DNA of 41,995 bases from a virus: positions 1 through 41,995 of IMG/VR virus record IMGVR_UViG_3300045453_000086. One strand, 5' to 3'. The notes beneath the pieces are model-generated. The model was given only the letters and a program-made list of their open reading frames with translations, searched no databases and was not told where the DNA came from. Position 1 is the first letter of the stretch, and the number at the start of each line of letters is the position of its first letter. Below, one piece after another: positions 21,345 through 30,036 of this stretch. A program made the translations under genes and the position numbers.

Positions 21345-23458
21345 CCGCCCAGGCGTTGCCGCTGCCGCCCTACGCGAACGGCGTTCGCACCGTCTACGGC
21401 AGCCTGGCCCGGAGCGTCCGCCCGGCGCGGCGCGTGCCGTTCCCGCAGTGGCTGGCCGAGAACATCGTCCTGGTCGACGGTACGAAGGCCGGGCAGCTCT
21501 GGGATCCTGCCGGCGCGCCCTACCTGGTCGAGCCGGCCTTGTGCCTGGGCGACGACCATCCGTGCAACCGCGTCACGATCCGCAAGTCGCAGCAGACCGG
21601 CGCGTCGATCCTGGCGATGGCCTGGGCGCTCTACGTCGCAGACCGCGAGCCGGCGAATTTCCTCTATGCCGCGCCCAACATCGCCTTCCTACGCGAGCTC
21701 AACTCGCAGAAGCTGCAGCCGCTGATCGACGCCTGGCAGCGCCGCACGCGCCGCGTCGTGATCCTGCCGCAGACCTCGCGCAACGGGCAGGGCTCGACGA
21801 CCTACGAAAAGAAGTTCGCCGGCGGGTACATCGCCCTGGCCAACGCCAACAGCGTCATGGACCTGTCGTCGAAGACGATCCGCAAGGGCGTCAAGGACGA
21901 GGTCAGCAAGTGGCAGGAGCTGCCCGACGCGCAGGATCCGGAGGATCTGTTCTTCGGCCGCTTCACCGCCTTCCGGCGGCTGAAGGACTACAAGATCCTC
22001 GAGATCTCGACGCCGGAAGTGGACAGCGGCGTCGACTTCGACGAAGCGACCGGCGAGATCCTGGGCGAAGCGCCCGGGCACTGCCGGATCGACCTGGCCT
22101 TCCAGAAGTCGGATCGCCGCTTCTGGAATTGCATTTGCCCGGAGTGCCGGCAGGCCTTCGTGCACCAGCACGACCGGCTGCGGATCGACGCGCGGCACCC
22201 GCACAAGACGACCTATGAACACGACTGCGGCCACCTGATCAGCGAGCCGGAACGGGTCGTCGGCGTGCGCGCCGGCCACTGGCGGCCGACCATGGCGGGC
22301 GAGGGGCGGCACCCGGGCTTTCATATCGACGCCTTCATCTCGCTGATGATGAGCTACGAGGCGATCGCCGAAGACACGCTCGCGGCGAAGACCGAGATCG
22401 GCAAGAAGGGCCTGCACAACCTCGTGCTGGCGCTGCCCTATCGCTACAAGGGCGACGCGCCGGAATGGAAGGTGCTGCTCGATCGCGTCGAGCCGCAGCT
22501 GAAGCGTGGCCACGTTCCGCCCCAGGGCCTGCTGCTGACCGCCTTCTGCGACGTGCAGATGCGCGGCATGTGGCTCGAGATCGTGGCGCATGCGCCCGAT
22601 CGCCAGAGCTGGGTCGTCGACGCGCTCTACATCGAAGGCGATACGTCGGATCCCAACGGCGCCGTCTTCGAGCAGCTGAAGCGCGAGACGATCGACCGGG
22701 AGTTTCCCGACGCCTTCGGCGGCATGCGTCGCCTTGACGTGCTGGGCGTCGACTCGGGTTATCGCGCGAACGTCGTCTACAGCTTCGTGCGCAACAGCCA
22801 GCGCCTGCACCCGGACAGCGGGCATGACCTGATCCTGGCGACCAAGGGCCTGAAGGGCTGGGGCAAGCCGGCGATCGGCCAGCCGACGCTGCAGGATATC
22901 GACCTGGGCGGCCGCAAGGTGACGCAGGGCGCGAAGGTCTGGGGCATCGGCACCTGGCCGCTCAAGGTGACGGTCTACGCCGACCTGCGGCAGCAGCTGC
23001 CCGAGGCGAAGGCCGGCGCGCTGCCGGTCGCGCCGGGCGGCTATTGCCACTTCGGCAGCTGGTGCGACGAAAACTACTTCAAGCAGCTGACCGCCGAAGT
23101 GCTCGAGGACATCAAGCACCGCGGCCGCACGGTCGGGCGCCGCTGGACGAAGACGCGCGACAATCACTTCCACGATTGCCGCGTCGGCAACCTGGCGCTG
23201 GCCGAATATCTGGGGATCAGCTCGACGACGCCCGAGCAGTGGGCCCGGCTCGCCGCCGCGCGCGGGCTGCCGCCCGAGCTCAGCGAAGCGACGCTTTTTT
23301 CGCCGCGCCCGGCCGCGCCGGTGCACGACACGAAGGACGCCCAGGCGGTGGTCGACCGCAACCGCGACCAGGCCAGGGCCGAGCGCGAACGGCGTTCGCA
23401 CCCGCCGGCGGCGCCGGCGCTGCGCGAGCGCACACAGGGATGGTGGGGCCGCCGATGA
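21341..23458 (+). CDS. terL: Terminase large subunit, lambda GpA family
   Basis: 705 residues. ATPase half: Walker A-like RKSQQTGAS near 81-89, Walker B with Asp186/Glu187 (VKDEVSKW), and coupling motif KILEISTPE near 218-226. A zinc ribbon-like segment (CICPECRQAF, then HDCGH) precedes the nuclease half, which has LGVDSGYRANVV. It cuts cos and pumps DNA into proheads. Two copies of the 15-bp palindrome are read in frame, near residues 12-16 and near 682-687. Both lie in the less conserved ends of the protein, where insertions are tolerated. Confidence 0.95.
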   Translation: MTAQALPLPPYANGVRTVYGSLARSVRPARRVPFPQWLAENIVLVDGTKAGQLWDPAGAPYLVEPALCLGDDHPCNRVTIRKSQQTGASILAMAWALYVADREPANFLYAAPNIAFLRELNSQKLQPLIDAWQRRTRRVVILPQTSRNGQGSTTYEKKFAGGYIALANANSVMDLSSKTIRKGVKDEVSKWQELPDAQDPEDLFFGRFTAFRRLKDYKILEISTPEVDSGVDFDEATGEILGEAPGHCRIDLAFQKSDRRFWNCICPECRQAFVHQHDRLRIDARHPHKTTYEHDCGHLISEPERVVGVRAGHWRPTMAGEGRHPGFHIDAFISLMMSYEAIAEDTLAAKTEIGKKGLHNLVLALPYRYKGDAPEWKVLLDRVEPQLKRGHVPPQGLLLTAFCDVQMRGMWLEIVAHAPDRQSWVVDALYIEGDTSDPNGAVFEQLKRETIDREFPDAFGGMRRLDVLGVDSGYRANVVYSFVRNSQRLHPDSGHDLILATKGLKGWGKPAIGQPTLQDIDLGGRKVTQGAKVWGIGTWPLKVTVYADLRQQLPEAKAGALPVAPGGYCHFGSWCDENYFKQLTAEVLEDIKHRGRTVGRRWTKTRDNHFHDCRVGNLALAEYLGISSTTPEQWARLAAARGLPPELSEATLFSPRPAAPVHDTKDAQAVVDRNRDQARAERERRSHPPAAPALRERTQGWWGRR
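21374..21388 (+). repeat. 15-bp palindrome copy e, in terL
   Basis: GCGAACGGCGTTCGC followed by ACC, encoding ANGVR near the TerL N-terminus. Confidence 0.85.
23385..23399 (+). repeat. 15-bp palindrome copy f, in terL
   Basis: GCGAACGGCGTTCGC followed by ACC, read in a different frame from copy e, encoding part of ERERRSHP near the TerL C-terminus. Confidence 0.85.
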
Positions 23459-23661
23459 CGACGACGACCTGGACCAGCGCACACCTGTCGGCGCTCGAGG
23501 CGGCCATCGCCAAGGGCGTGCGCAGCGTGAGCTACGGCGACCGCCGCGTCGAATACGGGTCGATCGACGAAATGCTGAAGCTGCGCGCCACCATGGCCGC
23601 GGCGATCGCCGGGACCGACCAGGGCGACGGTCAGATCGTCTTCGCCGGCCGTGTCCGCTGA
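23455..23661 (+). CDS. Head-tail joining protein, gpW-like
   Basis: 68 residues, the usual gpW size. WTSAHLSALEAAIAKGVRSV, SYGDRRVEYGSIDEMLKLRA matches the gpW family pattern of helix, beta hairpin (YGDRRVEY) and helix. It sits between terL (4-bp overlap) and the portal, the same place as lambda W. It closes the head vertex after packaging. Confidence 0.88.
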   Translation: MTTTTWTSAHLSALEAAIAKGVRSVSYGDRRVEYGSIDEMLKLRATMAAAIAGTDQGDGQIVFAGRVR

Positions 23662-23673
23662 GAGGGGCCGCGC

Positions 23674-25197
23674 ATGAATTGGCTGGATCGCGGCATCGGC
23701 TTCTTCTCGCCGGCGGCGGGTGCCCGGCGCGCCCAGGCGCGCCTGCAGCTGCGTGCCTACGACGCGGCCTTGAACGGCCCGCGCCGGCAGGGTTTCGGCG
23801 CGCGCAGCACGTCGGCAAATGTCGAGGTCGGCGGCGGCCTGCGACCGCTGCGCGACCGCGCGCGCAGCATGGTGCGCAACACGGCGCATGGTCACGCGAT
23901 CGTCGACGTCATGGTGCGGCACCTGGTCGGCACCGGCATGACGCCGGTCTGGGACACTGGCAGCGACGTGCTCGATCGCCTGGCGTCCGACCTGTTCGAC
24001 CGCTGGTGCGCGCGGTCCGACGTCGAGGGCGAGCTGGACTGGTCGTCGCAGCAGCAGCTCGCGGCGCGCAGCATGGTCGAGGGCGGCGAGACGCTGGCGC
24101 GCCTGGTCGACCTGCGGCGCAGCGAGGATCGCGAAATCCCCTTCCGCGTCCAACTGCTCGAGGGCGACCATATCGACTCGAGCCGGGACGGTCCGTCGGT
24201 CGGCGGCCACGGCCGCGCGCGCCTGGGCATCGGCCTGGGCGAGTGGGGCCGCCGCACCGGCGCCTGGCTCTATGAGAATCACCCGGGCGACGTCTTCGCC
24301 TCGATCTCGCGCTTCGTGCCGCGCGACCAGTACCTGCACCTGTACCGGCCGGAACGGATCGGCCAGCTGCGCGGCGTGACCTGGCTGGCGCCGATCCTGC
24401 TGTCGGCGAAGGATCACGCCGAGCTGCTGCAGAATACGATCGTGAAGTCGGGCATCGAGGCCGCCTTCTCGGCCTTCATCATCGACGGGCCGGGCGGCGC
24501 CACGCCGCTCGCCGGCACCGTCAGCCAGGAAAGCGGCGACCGCGAATTCCTGCCCGAGCCGGGCATGATGCTGCGCCTTCGCAATGGCCAGGACATCAAG
24601 TTCGCCGAGCCCAAGACGTCGACGCAGTTCGAGCCGGTCTCGATCCACACGCTGCAGGCGATGGCGGTCGGCGCCGGCCTGACCTACGACCAGGTCACCG
24701 GCGACCTGCGCCGCGCCAACTACTCGAGCCTGCGCGCCGGCAAGATCGAGTTCCGGCGCCTGGTCGAGCAGGTCCAGTATCAGACGTTCATTCCGCGCTT
24801 CTGCGATCCGATCGCGGCCCGCTTCGTCGATCGCGCGATCCTCGCCGGCAGCTTGCCGGCGGGGCCTTATCCGCGGACCTGGATCGCGCCGGCCAATGAG
24901 CCGATCGATCCGACCAAGGATCTGAACGCCGATATCGACGCCGTGCGCGCCGGCCGGCTGTCGCCGCAGGAGTTCATCTCGAGCTGGGGCCGCGACTGGC
25001 GGAAGGTCGTGCGCGATCACGACGCCTTCTGGAAGTTCTGCGACGCCAACGGGATCTCTTTCGACATCGACCCGCGCAAGCCGAAGGTCGCGGCGGCGCC
25101 GGCGGTCTATCCCGACGTCGACGACGAAGAGACCGACGAAGACGACGACGAGCCGGAAGCCGGCAAAGGCGAAGATCCCGAAGCGAGGCCCGCATGA
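23674..25197 (+). CDS. Portal protein, lambda B family
   Basis: 507 residues. Typical segments of the lambda B-type portal: RARSMVRNTAHGHAIVDVMV near 65-85, LVGTGMTPV near 87, WCARSDVEGELDWSSQQQLA near 110-130, VQLLEGDHIDSS near 160, and TYDQVTGDLRRANYSSLRAG near 337-357. It forms the dodecameric vertex through which DNA enters. The C-terminal tail is acidic (Asp/Glu runs). It precedes the protease with a 4-bp overlap. Confidence 0.93.
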   Translation: MNWLDRGIGFFSPAAGARRAQARLQLRAYDAALNGPRRQGFGARSTSANVEVGGGLRPLRDRARSMVRNTAHGHAIVDVMVRHLVGTGMTPVWDTGSDVLDRLASDLFDRWCARSDVEGELDWSSQQQLAARSMVEGGETLARLVDLRRSEDREIPFRVQLLEGDHIDSSRDGPSVGGHGRARLGIGLGEWGRRTGAWLYENHPGDVFASISRFVPRDQYLHLYRPERIGQLRGVTWLAPILLSAKDHAELLQNTIVKSGIEAAFSAFIIDGPGGATPLAGTVSQESGDREFLPEPGMMLRLRNGQDIKFAEPKTSTQFEPVSIHTLQAMAVGAGLTYDQVTGDLRRANYSSLRAGKIEFRRLVEQVQYQTFIPRFCDPIAARFVDRAILAGSLPAGPYPRTWIAPANEPIDPTKDLNADIDAVRAGRLSPQEFISSWGRDWRKVVRDHDAFWKFCDANGISFDIDPRKPKVAAAPAVYPDVDDEETDEDDDEPEAGKGEDPEARPA

Positions 25198-25886
25198 GCA
25201 AGCGCCGCAAGAACGTCCGCCGCAACGCCGCCCTGGCCGCGGCGGCCTTGTCCATCCGCAGCGCCGCGGCGCCGGCGCCGACCGGCTTCAAGCCCGGCCA
25301 GCAGATCACGCGCGACGCGCGCGTCGACCTGCAGGCGCGCTTCTCGGTCAGCACCTATAACGCGGAACAGCACACGATCGACGTCGTGCTGTCGACCGGG
25401 GCTCGCGGTCCGCAGTTCGGCGGCTTCCTCGAGGAATTGTCGCTCGACCCCGCGGCGGTCGACCTGTCGCGCGTCGCCCAGGGCGTCGTGCCCTTCCTCG
25501 ATCGTCACGACCAGTACACGATCGACGCCAAGCTGGGGACGATCGTCTCGGCCTGGATCGAAGGCGGCCAGCTGCATGGCCGGATCCGCTTCGACCAGAA
25601 CAGCGAGCGCGCGGTGACCGCTGAAAAGCGGATCGCCGCCGGCGAGCTGCCGGCCGTGTCGATCGGCTACCACGTCAAGGCCTGGACCCTGGTCGGCGCC
25701 GAGAACAACACGGAGATCTGGCGCGCGACCAGCTGGGTGCTCATGGAAGCCTCGAGCGTGACGGTTCCTTTCGATGCCCAGGCCACCATGCGCGCGGCGA
25801 CGCCCAACGGCAGCACGCCGCCGGCGGGCATCAGCGCTGCCGAAGCCGCGCGTCGTCGCCTGCGCCTGGCCGAGCTCGCCGCCTAG
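25194..25886 (+). CDS. Prohead protease, S78 (HK97 gp4-like)
   Basis: 230 residues. The catalytic pattern of the herpesvirus-fold S78 proteases is seen: His105 in VPFLDRHDQY, Ser156 in PAVSIGYHV and Glu185 in VLMEASSVTVPFD. It cleaves the capsid precursor during maturation. The N-terminal 30 residues are Arg/Ala-rich and probably disordered. The ATG overlaps the portal stop by 4 bp. In related phages the protease is often fused to the capsid protein; here a stop and a 105-bp gap separate them. Confidence 0.88.
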   Translation: MSKRRKNVRRNAALAAAALSIRSAAAPAPTGFKPGQQITRDARVDLQARFSVSTYNAEQHTIDVVLSTGARGPQFGGFLEELSLDPAAVDLSRVAQGVVPFLDRHDQYTIDAKLGTIVSAWIEGGQLHGRIRFDQNSERAVTAEKRIAAGELPAVSIGYHVKAWTLVGAENNTEIWRATSWVLMEASSVTVPFDAQATMRAATPNGSTPPAGISAAEAARRRLRLAELAA

Positions 25887-25991
25887 TCGACCAACGCACG
25901 ACGTCTGTCAGCGCCGCCTGCGCCCCGGGGCAGCAGGGTCACGGCACCTTTACGCCCCGGGAGCACTACCCAACCCCATGGAGAACCGACG

Positions 25992-27692
25992 ATGAAGGGC
26001 TTTCGCCTGACCTTCGCGGCAGCCGCCGTCTGTGCGGTGCTTGCCGTTGCTCTGACCTATGCCGTGCCGGACGCCTATGCGACCGTGGCGGCGCTCCCGC
26101 ACGACCTGGGCTACCAGCTCGCGATCGTGACGCTGCTCAGCCTGCGCACCGATCACGCCAAGCTGCTGACCCGCGCCGGCGAGGTTCGCGGCCGCATCGT
26201 CGAGGGCCTGGCGCCGGCCGAGGTCACGCGCCTCGAGACGGAGCACGCCGACCTGGTGCGCCAGGCGCAGGACGTGCAGCGTCAGATCACCGAGATCGAG
26301 GCGCGCCCGATCGACGGCGGCGGCGCGCCGGCGGCTCCCGCGGCGCCGGCGTCCCGCGCAGCTCCCGCCGCACCCGCGGCGCCGGCAGCCCCTGGCGCGC
26401 CGGCAGCCCCGACGCTCGACGCCGCCACGCAGCGCTCGGCCGATATCCTCGAGATCGGCATGCGTGCCGGCATGGCGACGGCGGACATTTCCGCTGCGAT
26501 GCGCGACTCGACGATCACCGTCGACGCCTTCCGCACGCGCGCCTTCGACGCCCTGGCGGCGCGCCAGCCCGGCGCGACGTCGAGCGTGCAGGTCACGCGC
26601 GACGAACAGGAGACCCGCCGCGTCGGCATGCGCGACGCGATCGCGGCCCGCCTGCGGATCGCCGGCGGCGAGCGCAGCTTCCAGCCGGCCGACCATGCCC
26701 GCGCCTTCATGGGCACGAGCCTGGTCGAAATGGCGGCCGACGTGATCGGTCACCGCGGCCACATGCGGACCCCGCGTGCGGCGATCGAGGTGTTCGATCG
26801 CGCCTTCCACTCGACGTCGGATTTCCCCGGCATCTTCAGCGACGCGGTCAACGTCGTGCTGCTCGCCCGCTACACGACCGCCACGCCGACCTATCGCCTG
26901 TTCTGCGGCCGCATGAACGCCGTCGACTTCAAGACGATGAACGTCGTGCGCGCCGGCGACTTCCCGACGCTGCAGCCGATCGGCCAGACCGGCGAGATCA
27001 AGGCAGGGACCTTCGGCGAGTCGAAGGAAACCCATCGCGTTCGCCCCTACGGCGTGCGCCTGGGCCTGTCGCGCGAGATGCTGATCAACGACCAGATCGG
27101 CGCCATCATGCAGATGCTGGGATCCTGGACCGATCGCGTCCTGTCCTGGGAGAACGGCCTGGCCTTCGAAGCCCTGGTGCAGTCCAGCTTCACCGGCCCG
27201 CTGCTCGCGACCGACAACAAGCGCATGTTCCACGCGGACCATGACAACCACATCACGTCGGGCACGGCCATCAACATCACGAACGTGGGCATCGCCCGCG
27301 CCGCGATGATGAAGCAGGAGAGCCTGGACGGCCTGCCGCTCAACCTGCAGCCGCATGTGATCCTGACCGGCCCCGATCGCCTGACCGACGCCGAGCAGCT
27401 GGTCGCGACGATCAATCCCGCCCTGATCGCCAACGCGCAGACCGACTGGATCAAGCGCCTGATCCCGGCCGGCGACGCCAACATCACCGGGAACCACTGG
27501 TACACGTTCGCGGATCCCGCGACGGCGCCGTGCTTCGTCTACGGCAACCTCGAGGGCTACGAGGCGCCGCGCCTCACCTTCAACGAGCCGTTCACGTCGC
27601 AGGGCCTCGAGGCCAAGGCCGAGCACGATTTCGGCGTCTCCGGCATCGACTATCGCGGCGCGACCCACAACGCCGGCGCCGCGCCGGCCTAG
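25992..27692 (+). CDS. Major capsid protein with scaffold-like N-terminus
   Basis: 566 residues. Residues about 46-100 are coiled coil (HAKLLTRAGEVRGRIVEGLA; LETEHADLVRQAQDVQRQIT). Residues about 112-140 are an Ala/Pro linker, and from about 250 comes an HK97-fold capsid protein of the Mu gpT-like type (LFCGRMNAVDFKTMNVVRAG; GEIKAGTFGESKETHRV; LFWENGLAFEAL-type helix). Residues 1-36 are unexpectedly hydrophobic and resemble a signal peptide. GGAG precedes the ATG. A GTG at 26127 would give a conventional start, but no Shine-Dalgarno is seen there. The delta domain is expected to be removed by the S78 protease. Confidence 0.87.
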   Translation: MKGFRLTFAAAAVCAVLAVALTYAVPDAYATVAALPHDLGYQLAIVTLLSLRTDHAKLLTRAGEVRGRIVEGLAPAEVTRLETEHADLVRQAQDVQRQITEIEARPIDGGGAPAAPAAPASRAAPAAPAAPAAPGAPAAPTLDAATQRSADILEIGMRAGMATADISAAMRDSTITVDAFRTRAFDALAARQPGATSSVQVTRDEQETRRVGMRDAIAARLRIAGGERSFQPADHARAFMGTSLVEMAADVIGHRGHMRTPRAAIEVFDRAFHSTSDFPGIFSDAVNVVLLARYTTATPTYRLFCGRMNAVDFKTMNVVRAGDFPTLQPIGQTGEIKAGTFGESKETHRVRPYGVRLGLSREMLINDQIGAIMQMLGSWTDRVLSWENGLAFEALVQSSFTGPLLATDNKRMFHADHDNHITSGTAINITNVGIARAAMMKQESLDGLPLNLQPHVILTGPDRLTDAEQLVATINPALIANAQTDWIKRLIPAGDANITGNHWYTFADPATAPCFVYGNLEGYEAPRLTFNEPFTSQGLEAKAEHDFGVSGIDYRGATHNAGAAPA

Positions 27693-27711
27693 GTCACCAG
27701 CCCCGGCCCGC

Positions 27712-27726
27712 GCGAACGGCGTTCGC
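27712..27726 (+). repeat. 15-bp palindrome copy g, intergenic
   Basis: GCGAACGGCGTTCGC followed by ACCG, 19 bp after the capsid stop, in the 107-bp gap before the decoration gene. Confidence 0.85.
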
Positions 27727-27799
27727 ACCGCGCGCGCGGGCCACCCCTTCTGCGTACCCCGCGTACAACCCTTTCGCTCTATCGGGAGCATTCAACGCC

Positions 27800-28399
27800 A
27801 TGAAGAATTTCAAGCAGCTCGGCGACGTCCTGACGATCGCCGCCCCGGAGGCCGCGGACAGCGGCGAGTTCCTGAAGCGCGGCAGCCTCTACGGCGTCGC
27901 GGGTCACGCCGCCGACAGCGGCGCCGACGTCGAGATCCACCGCCGCGGCGTCTTCACCCTGCCGAAGGCGACCGGCACCGCGTGGGTCGTCGGCGACGAG
28001 CTCTTCTGGGATCCTTCGGCCAAGAAGTTCACGAAGGATTCGACCAAGGAGTCGGTGCGCGCCGTCGCCGTCGCGGCCGCGGCGTCCGACGCCGCGACCG
28101 GCGACGTGCTCCTGGACGCGCCCGGCGGCCTGCGCATGGCGGCCGGTGTCCACACCACGGAGTCGGCGAGCGACACGGTCGCGACCGGCCTGCAGCAGGT
28201 CGTGGCGGTCGTCGCGACCTTCCAGACCGACCCGGCCGACGCCAACACCTACGTCTCGGCCACGATCGGCGACCAGGCCGGCGCGCCGGCGGCGGGCAGT
28301 TTCCTGCTGAAGACCTGGAAGCAGTCGGGCACCGACCCGACGCCGATCGCCGCCGACGCCTTCTCCAAGGCGGTCAACTGGATCGCGTTCGGCATCTAG
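27800..28399 (+). CDS. Capsid decoration protein, DUF2190-like with C-terminal extension
   Basis: 199 residues. The N-terminal 110 (MKNFKQLGDVLTIAAPEAAD, GSLYGVAGHAADSG, VWVVGDELFWDPSAKK-type pattern) is the DUF2190 fold of lambda gpD-like cement proteins. The remaining 85 residues are a second beta-rich domain (TYVSATIGDQAGAPAAGSF). It directly follows the capsid gene, as gpD neighbours gpE in lambda. The start at 27800 has GGGAG upstream. Confidence 0.78.
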   Translation: MKNFKQLGDVLTIAAPEAADSGEFLKRGSLYGVAGHAADSGADVEIHRRGVFTLPKATGTAWVVGDELFWDPSAKKFTKDSTKESVRAVAVAAAASDAATGDVLLDAPGGLRMAAGVHTTESASDTVATGLQQVVAVVATFQTDPADANTYVSATIGDQAGAPAAGSFLLKTWKQSGTDPTPIAADAFSKAVNWIAFGI

Positions 28400-28434
28400 C
28401 CGGCTGCGACTAGCCAAGCGAGGGACTCGGCGCC

Positions 28435-28746
28435 ATGTCATCGATACTCGACGGCCTGGCGCCGATTTTTCGCGACACGTTCGGCGAAGATCTGCCGATC
28501 CCCTACACGCACGGCGCGACGACCGTTGAGATCGTCGGAATCTTCGGGACGCCCGATATCCTGGTCGACGGCGGAGAGATACAGCTGGTCGACTGCGACG
28601 CCTGGGTCGACTTCGCGGCCGCGGACCTGCCGGCGGGCTATGGCGAGAACGACAGCGTCGTCATCCGCGGCGCGACCTACCGGACCAAGGCGCCCCAGGC
28701 CGACGGCCAGGGCATGGTGAGATTTCCCCTGGCAAAGGTGGCCTGA
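28435..28746 (+). CDS. Head-tail attachment protein, lambda FII-like
   Basis: 103 residues, all beta (TVEIVGIFGTPDILVDGGEI, QLVDCDAWVDFAAADLPAGY, VIRGATYRTKAPQADGQGMV). This is the size and pattern of the phage tail attachment family (lambda FII). It sits between the capsid genes and the tail terminator in lambda order. Confidence 0.75.
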   Translation: MSSILDGLAPIFRDTFGEDLPIPYTHGATTVEIVGIFGTPDILVDGGEIQLVDCDAWVDFAAADLPAGYGENDSVVIRGATYRTKAPQADGQGMVRFPLAKVA

Positions 28747-28748
28747 CC

Positions 28749-29204
28749 ATGCTGCACGTCCGCCGCCAGATCCTGCTCGAGATCGTGCGCCGGCTGAAGG
28801 CCGGCGTGCCGGCGGCCGGCGAGCGCGTGAAGGCCGGCCGCTCGGCCGTGCTGCCGGTCGGCAAGCTTCCCTATCTGCTGGTCTACGGCCGCCGCGAAGA
28901 GGCGGGGTCGATCAGCGAGCACGGTGAGGATGACAGGCGCGTGCGCCGCTCCCTGACCGTCGCGATCGAGATCCTGCACGCCGACCCGGACGATGATGAC
29001 GGCGTCGCGGACCAGCTCGCGGTCGACGTCGAGAAGGCCATGGCCGGCGATCGCACCCTGGGCGGGCTGGTCGAGGACACCGACGGGCCGACGACCCTCA
29101 TCGACGCGCGCCACGAAGGCGAGACGCGCACCGGCCGTGCCCGCCTGGAATTCAGCGTCCAGTACCACACCACGGCCAGCCGGCCGGACCAGCACCTCGA
29201 GTAG
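28749..29204 (+). CDS. Minor tail protein, lambda U-like tail terminator
   Basis: 151 residues. LHVRRQILLEIVRRLKAGVP at the N-terminus, then VAIEILHADPDDDDGVADQL, AVDVEKAMAGDRTLGGLVED and a final beta strand RLEFSVQYHT: the alpha/beta plan of lambda gpU-type terminators. Two bp after the FII-like gene. It would cap the growing tail tube and join it to the head. Confidence 0.75.
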   Translation: MLHVRRQILLEIVRRLKAGVPAAGERVKAGRSAVLPVGKLPYLLVYGRREEAGSISEHGEDDRRVRRSLTVAIEILHADPDDDDGVADQLAVDVEKAMAGDRTLGGLVEDTDGPTTLIDARHEGETRTGRARLEFSVQYHTTASRPDQHLE

Positions 29205-29218
29205 CAAAGGAGAAAGCC

Positions 29219-29611
29219 ATGGGCGTCACGTTGGGCAAGGAGGGCCGCGTCAAGGTGGCCGGCGTCACGATGGCGGAGCTGCGCAGCTTCCGCATATCCG
29301 AAACGGAGACGGTCGCCGACCGCTCGACGCTCGAGGACAAATGGGACCGCGGCGCGCCCAACACGGCCAACTGGTCGGGCAGCATGACGGCCTGGTGGGA
29401 TCCGACCGCGAACGGCCAGACCGGCCTGAAGCGCGGCGACACGCCCAACGTCGAGTTCTACCCGCAGGGCACGGCGAACGGGAAGAAGTACCGCAAGGGC
29501 GACCTGATCGTGAACACGGTCGAGATCACGGTGGACCGGGCGAACCACGTCGAAGCCAACATCCAGTTCACCGGCAACGGCGAGCTGCAGGACCTGACGG
29601 TCGGGGCGTAG
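29219..29611 (+). CDS. Major tail tube protein
   Basis: 130 residues. VTLGKEGRVKVAGVTMAELR, SFRISETETVADRSTLEDKW, DTPNVEFYPQGTANGKKYRK and VNTVEITVDRANHVEANIQF match the beta-barrel pattern of siphophage tail tube proteins. No Ig-like C-terminal domain is present, unlike lambda V. AAAGGAG precedes the ATG. It is followed by repeat R6 and a palindrome in the gap before the chaperone gene. Confidence 0.85.
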   Translation: MGVTLGKEGRVKVAGVTMAELRSFRISETETVADRSTLEDKWDRGAPNTANWSGSMTAWWDPTANGQTGLKRGDTPNVEFYPQGTANGKKYRKGDLIVNTVEITVDRANHVEANIQFTGNGELQDLTVGA

Positions 29612-29612
29612 G

Positions 29613-29675
29613 CGCGCTTCGCGCGGCTATACGCGGGTAGCGACAGCTCTTCGCGAAGAGCGAGAGCGTCGAAGG
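29613..29675 (-). repeat. Two-hairpin mosaic repeat, copy R6
   Basis: Minus-strand order: CCTTCGACGCTCTCG, the perfect 14-nt palindrome CTCTTCGCGAAGAG (29647-29660), CTGTCGCTAC, then a spacer and hairpin 2 CGCGC-GAA-GCGCG (29613-29625). Intergenic, directly after the tail tube stop. Confidence 0.82.
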
Positions 29676-29680
29676 TTGGT

Positions 29681-29695
29681 GCGAACGCCGTTCGC
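29681..29695 (-). repeat. 15-bp palindrome copy h, intergenic
   Basis: GCGAACGCCGTTCGC on the plus strand; on the minus strand it is followed by ACC like most copies. Five bp from the end of repeat R6. Confidence 0.85.
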
Positions 29696-29718
29696 GCCTC
29701 TGAGAGAGGGAGAGAGGA

Positions 29719-30036
29719 ATGTCGGACAAGAGCGTCATGGAGCGGCTGCGCGAGGATGCCGCCGCCGGTCGCAAGGAACACGACCTGCTGGGCGTGAAGG
29801 TCTACACGACCCGGATCAGCCTGGCCGAACAGATCGCGGTGCGGGATCGCGAGCCGGAGAACCGCGCGGCCTACATGGTCGAGCTGCTGCTGGCCAAGTG
29901 CACCCTGGCCGACGGCACGCCGGCCTTCACGCGCAACGACAAGGACGAGCTGATGCAGAAGGTCGCCGGCGACCGCCTGACCCCGCTGGTCGCGGCGATC
30001 ACCGGCCCGACCGTCGAGGACCAGGCAAAAAACTGA
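29719..30036 (+). CDS. Tail assembly chaperone, lambda G-like
   Basis: 105 residues (VMERLREDAAAGRKEHDLLG, VKVYTTRISLAEQIAVRDRE, ENRAAYMVELLLAKCTLADG). Occurs between tail tube and tape measure, where all long-tailed phages place their G/GT chaperones. The last sense codons are GCA AAA AAC before TGA and form a -1 slippery heptamer, so part of the product is extended into 30033-30188. AGAGAGGA precedes the ATG. It binds the tape measure during tail assembly. Confidence 0.85.
   Translation: MSDKSVMERLREDAAAGRKEHDLLGVKVYTTRISLAEQIAVRDREPENRAAYMVELLLAKCTLADGTPAFTRNDKDELMQKVAGDRLTPLVAAITGPTVEDQAKN
30027..30033 (+). promoter_or_regulatory. -1 programmed ribosomal frameshift site
   Basis: A AAA AAC in the correct zero-frame register (GCA AAA AAC TGA). 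Slipping by -1 reads CTG AGG AGC and so on from 30033, in an open frame ending at 30188. This is the classical X XXY YYZ heptamer used for tail-chaperone fusions. Confidence 0.85.
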
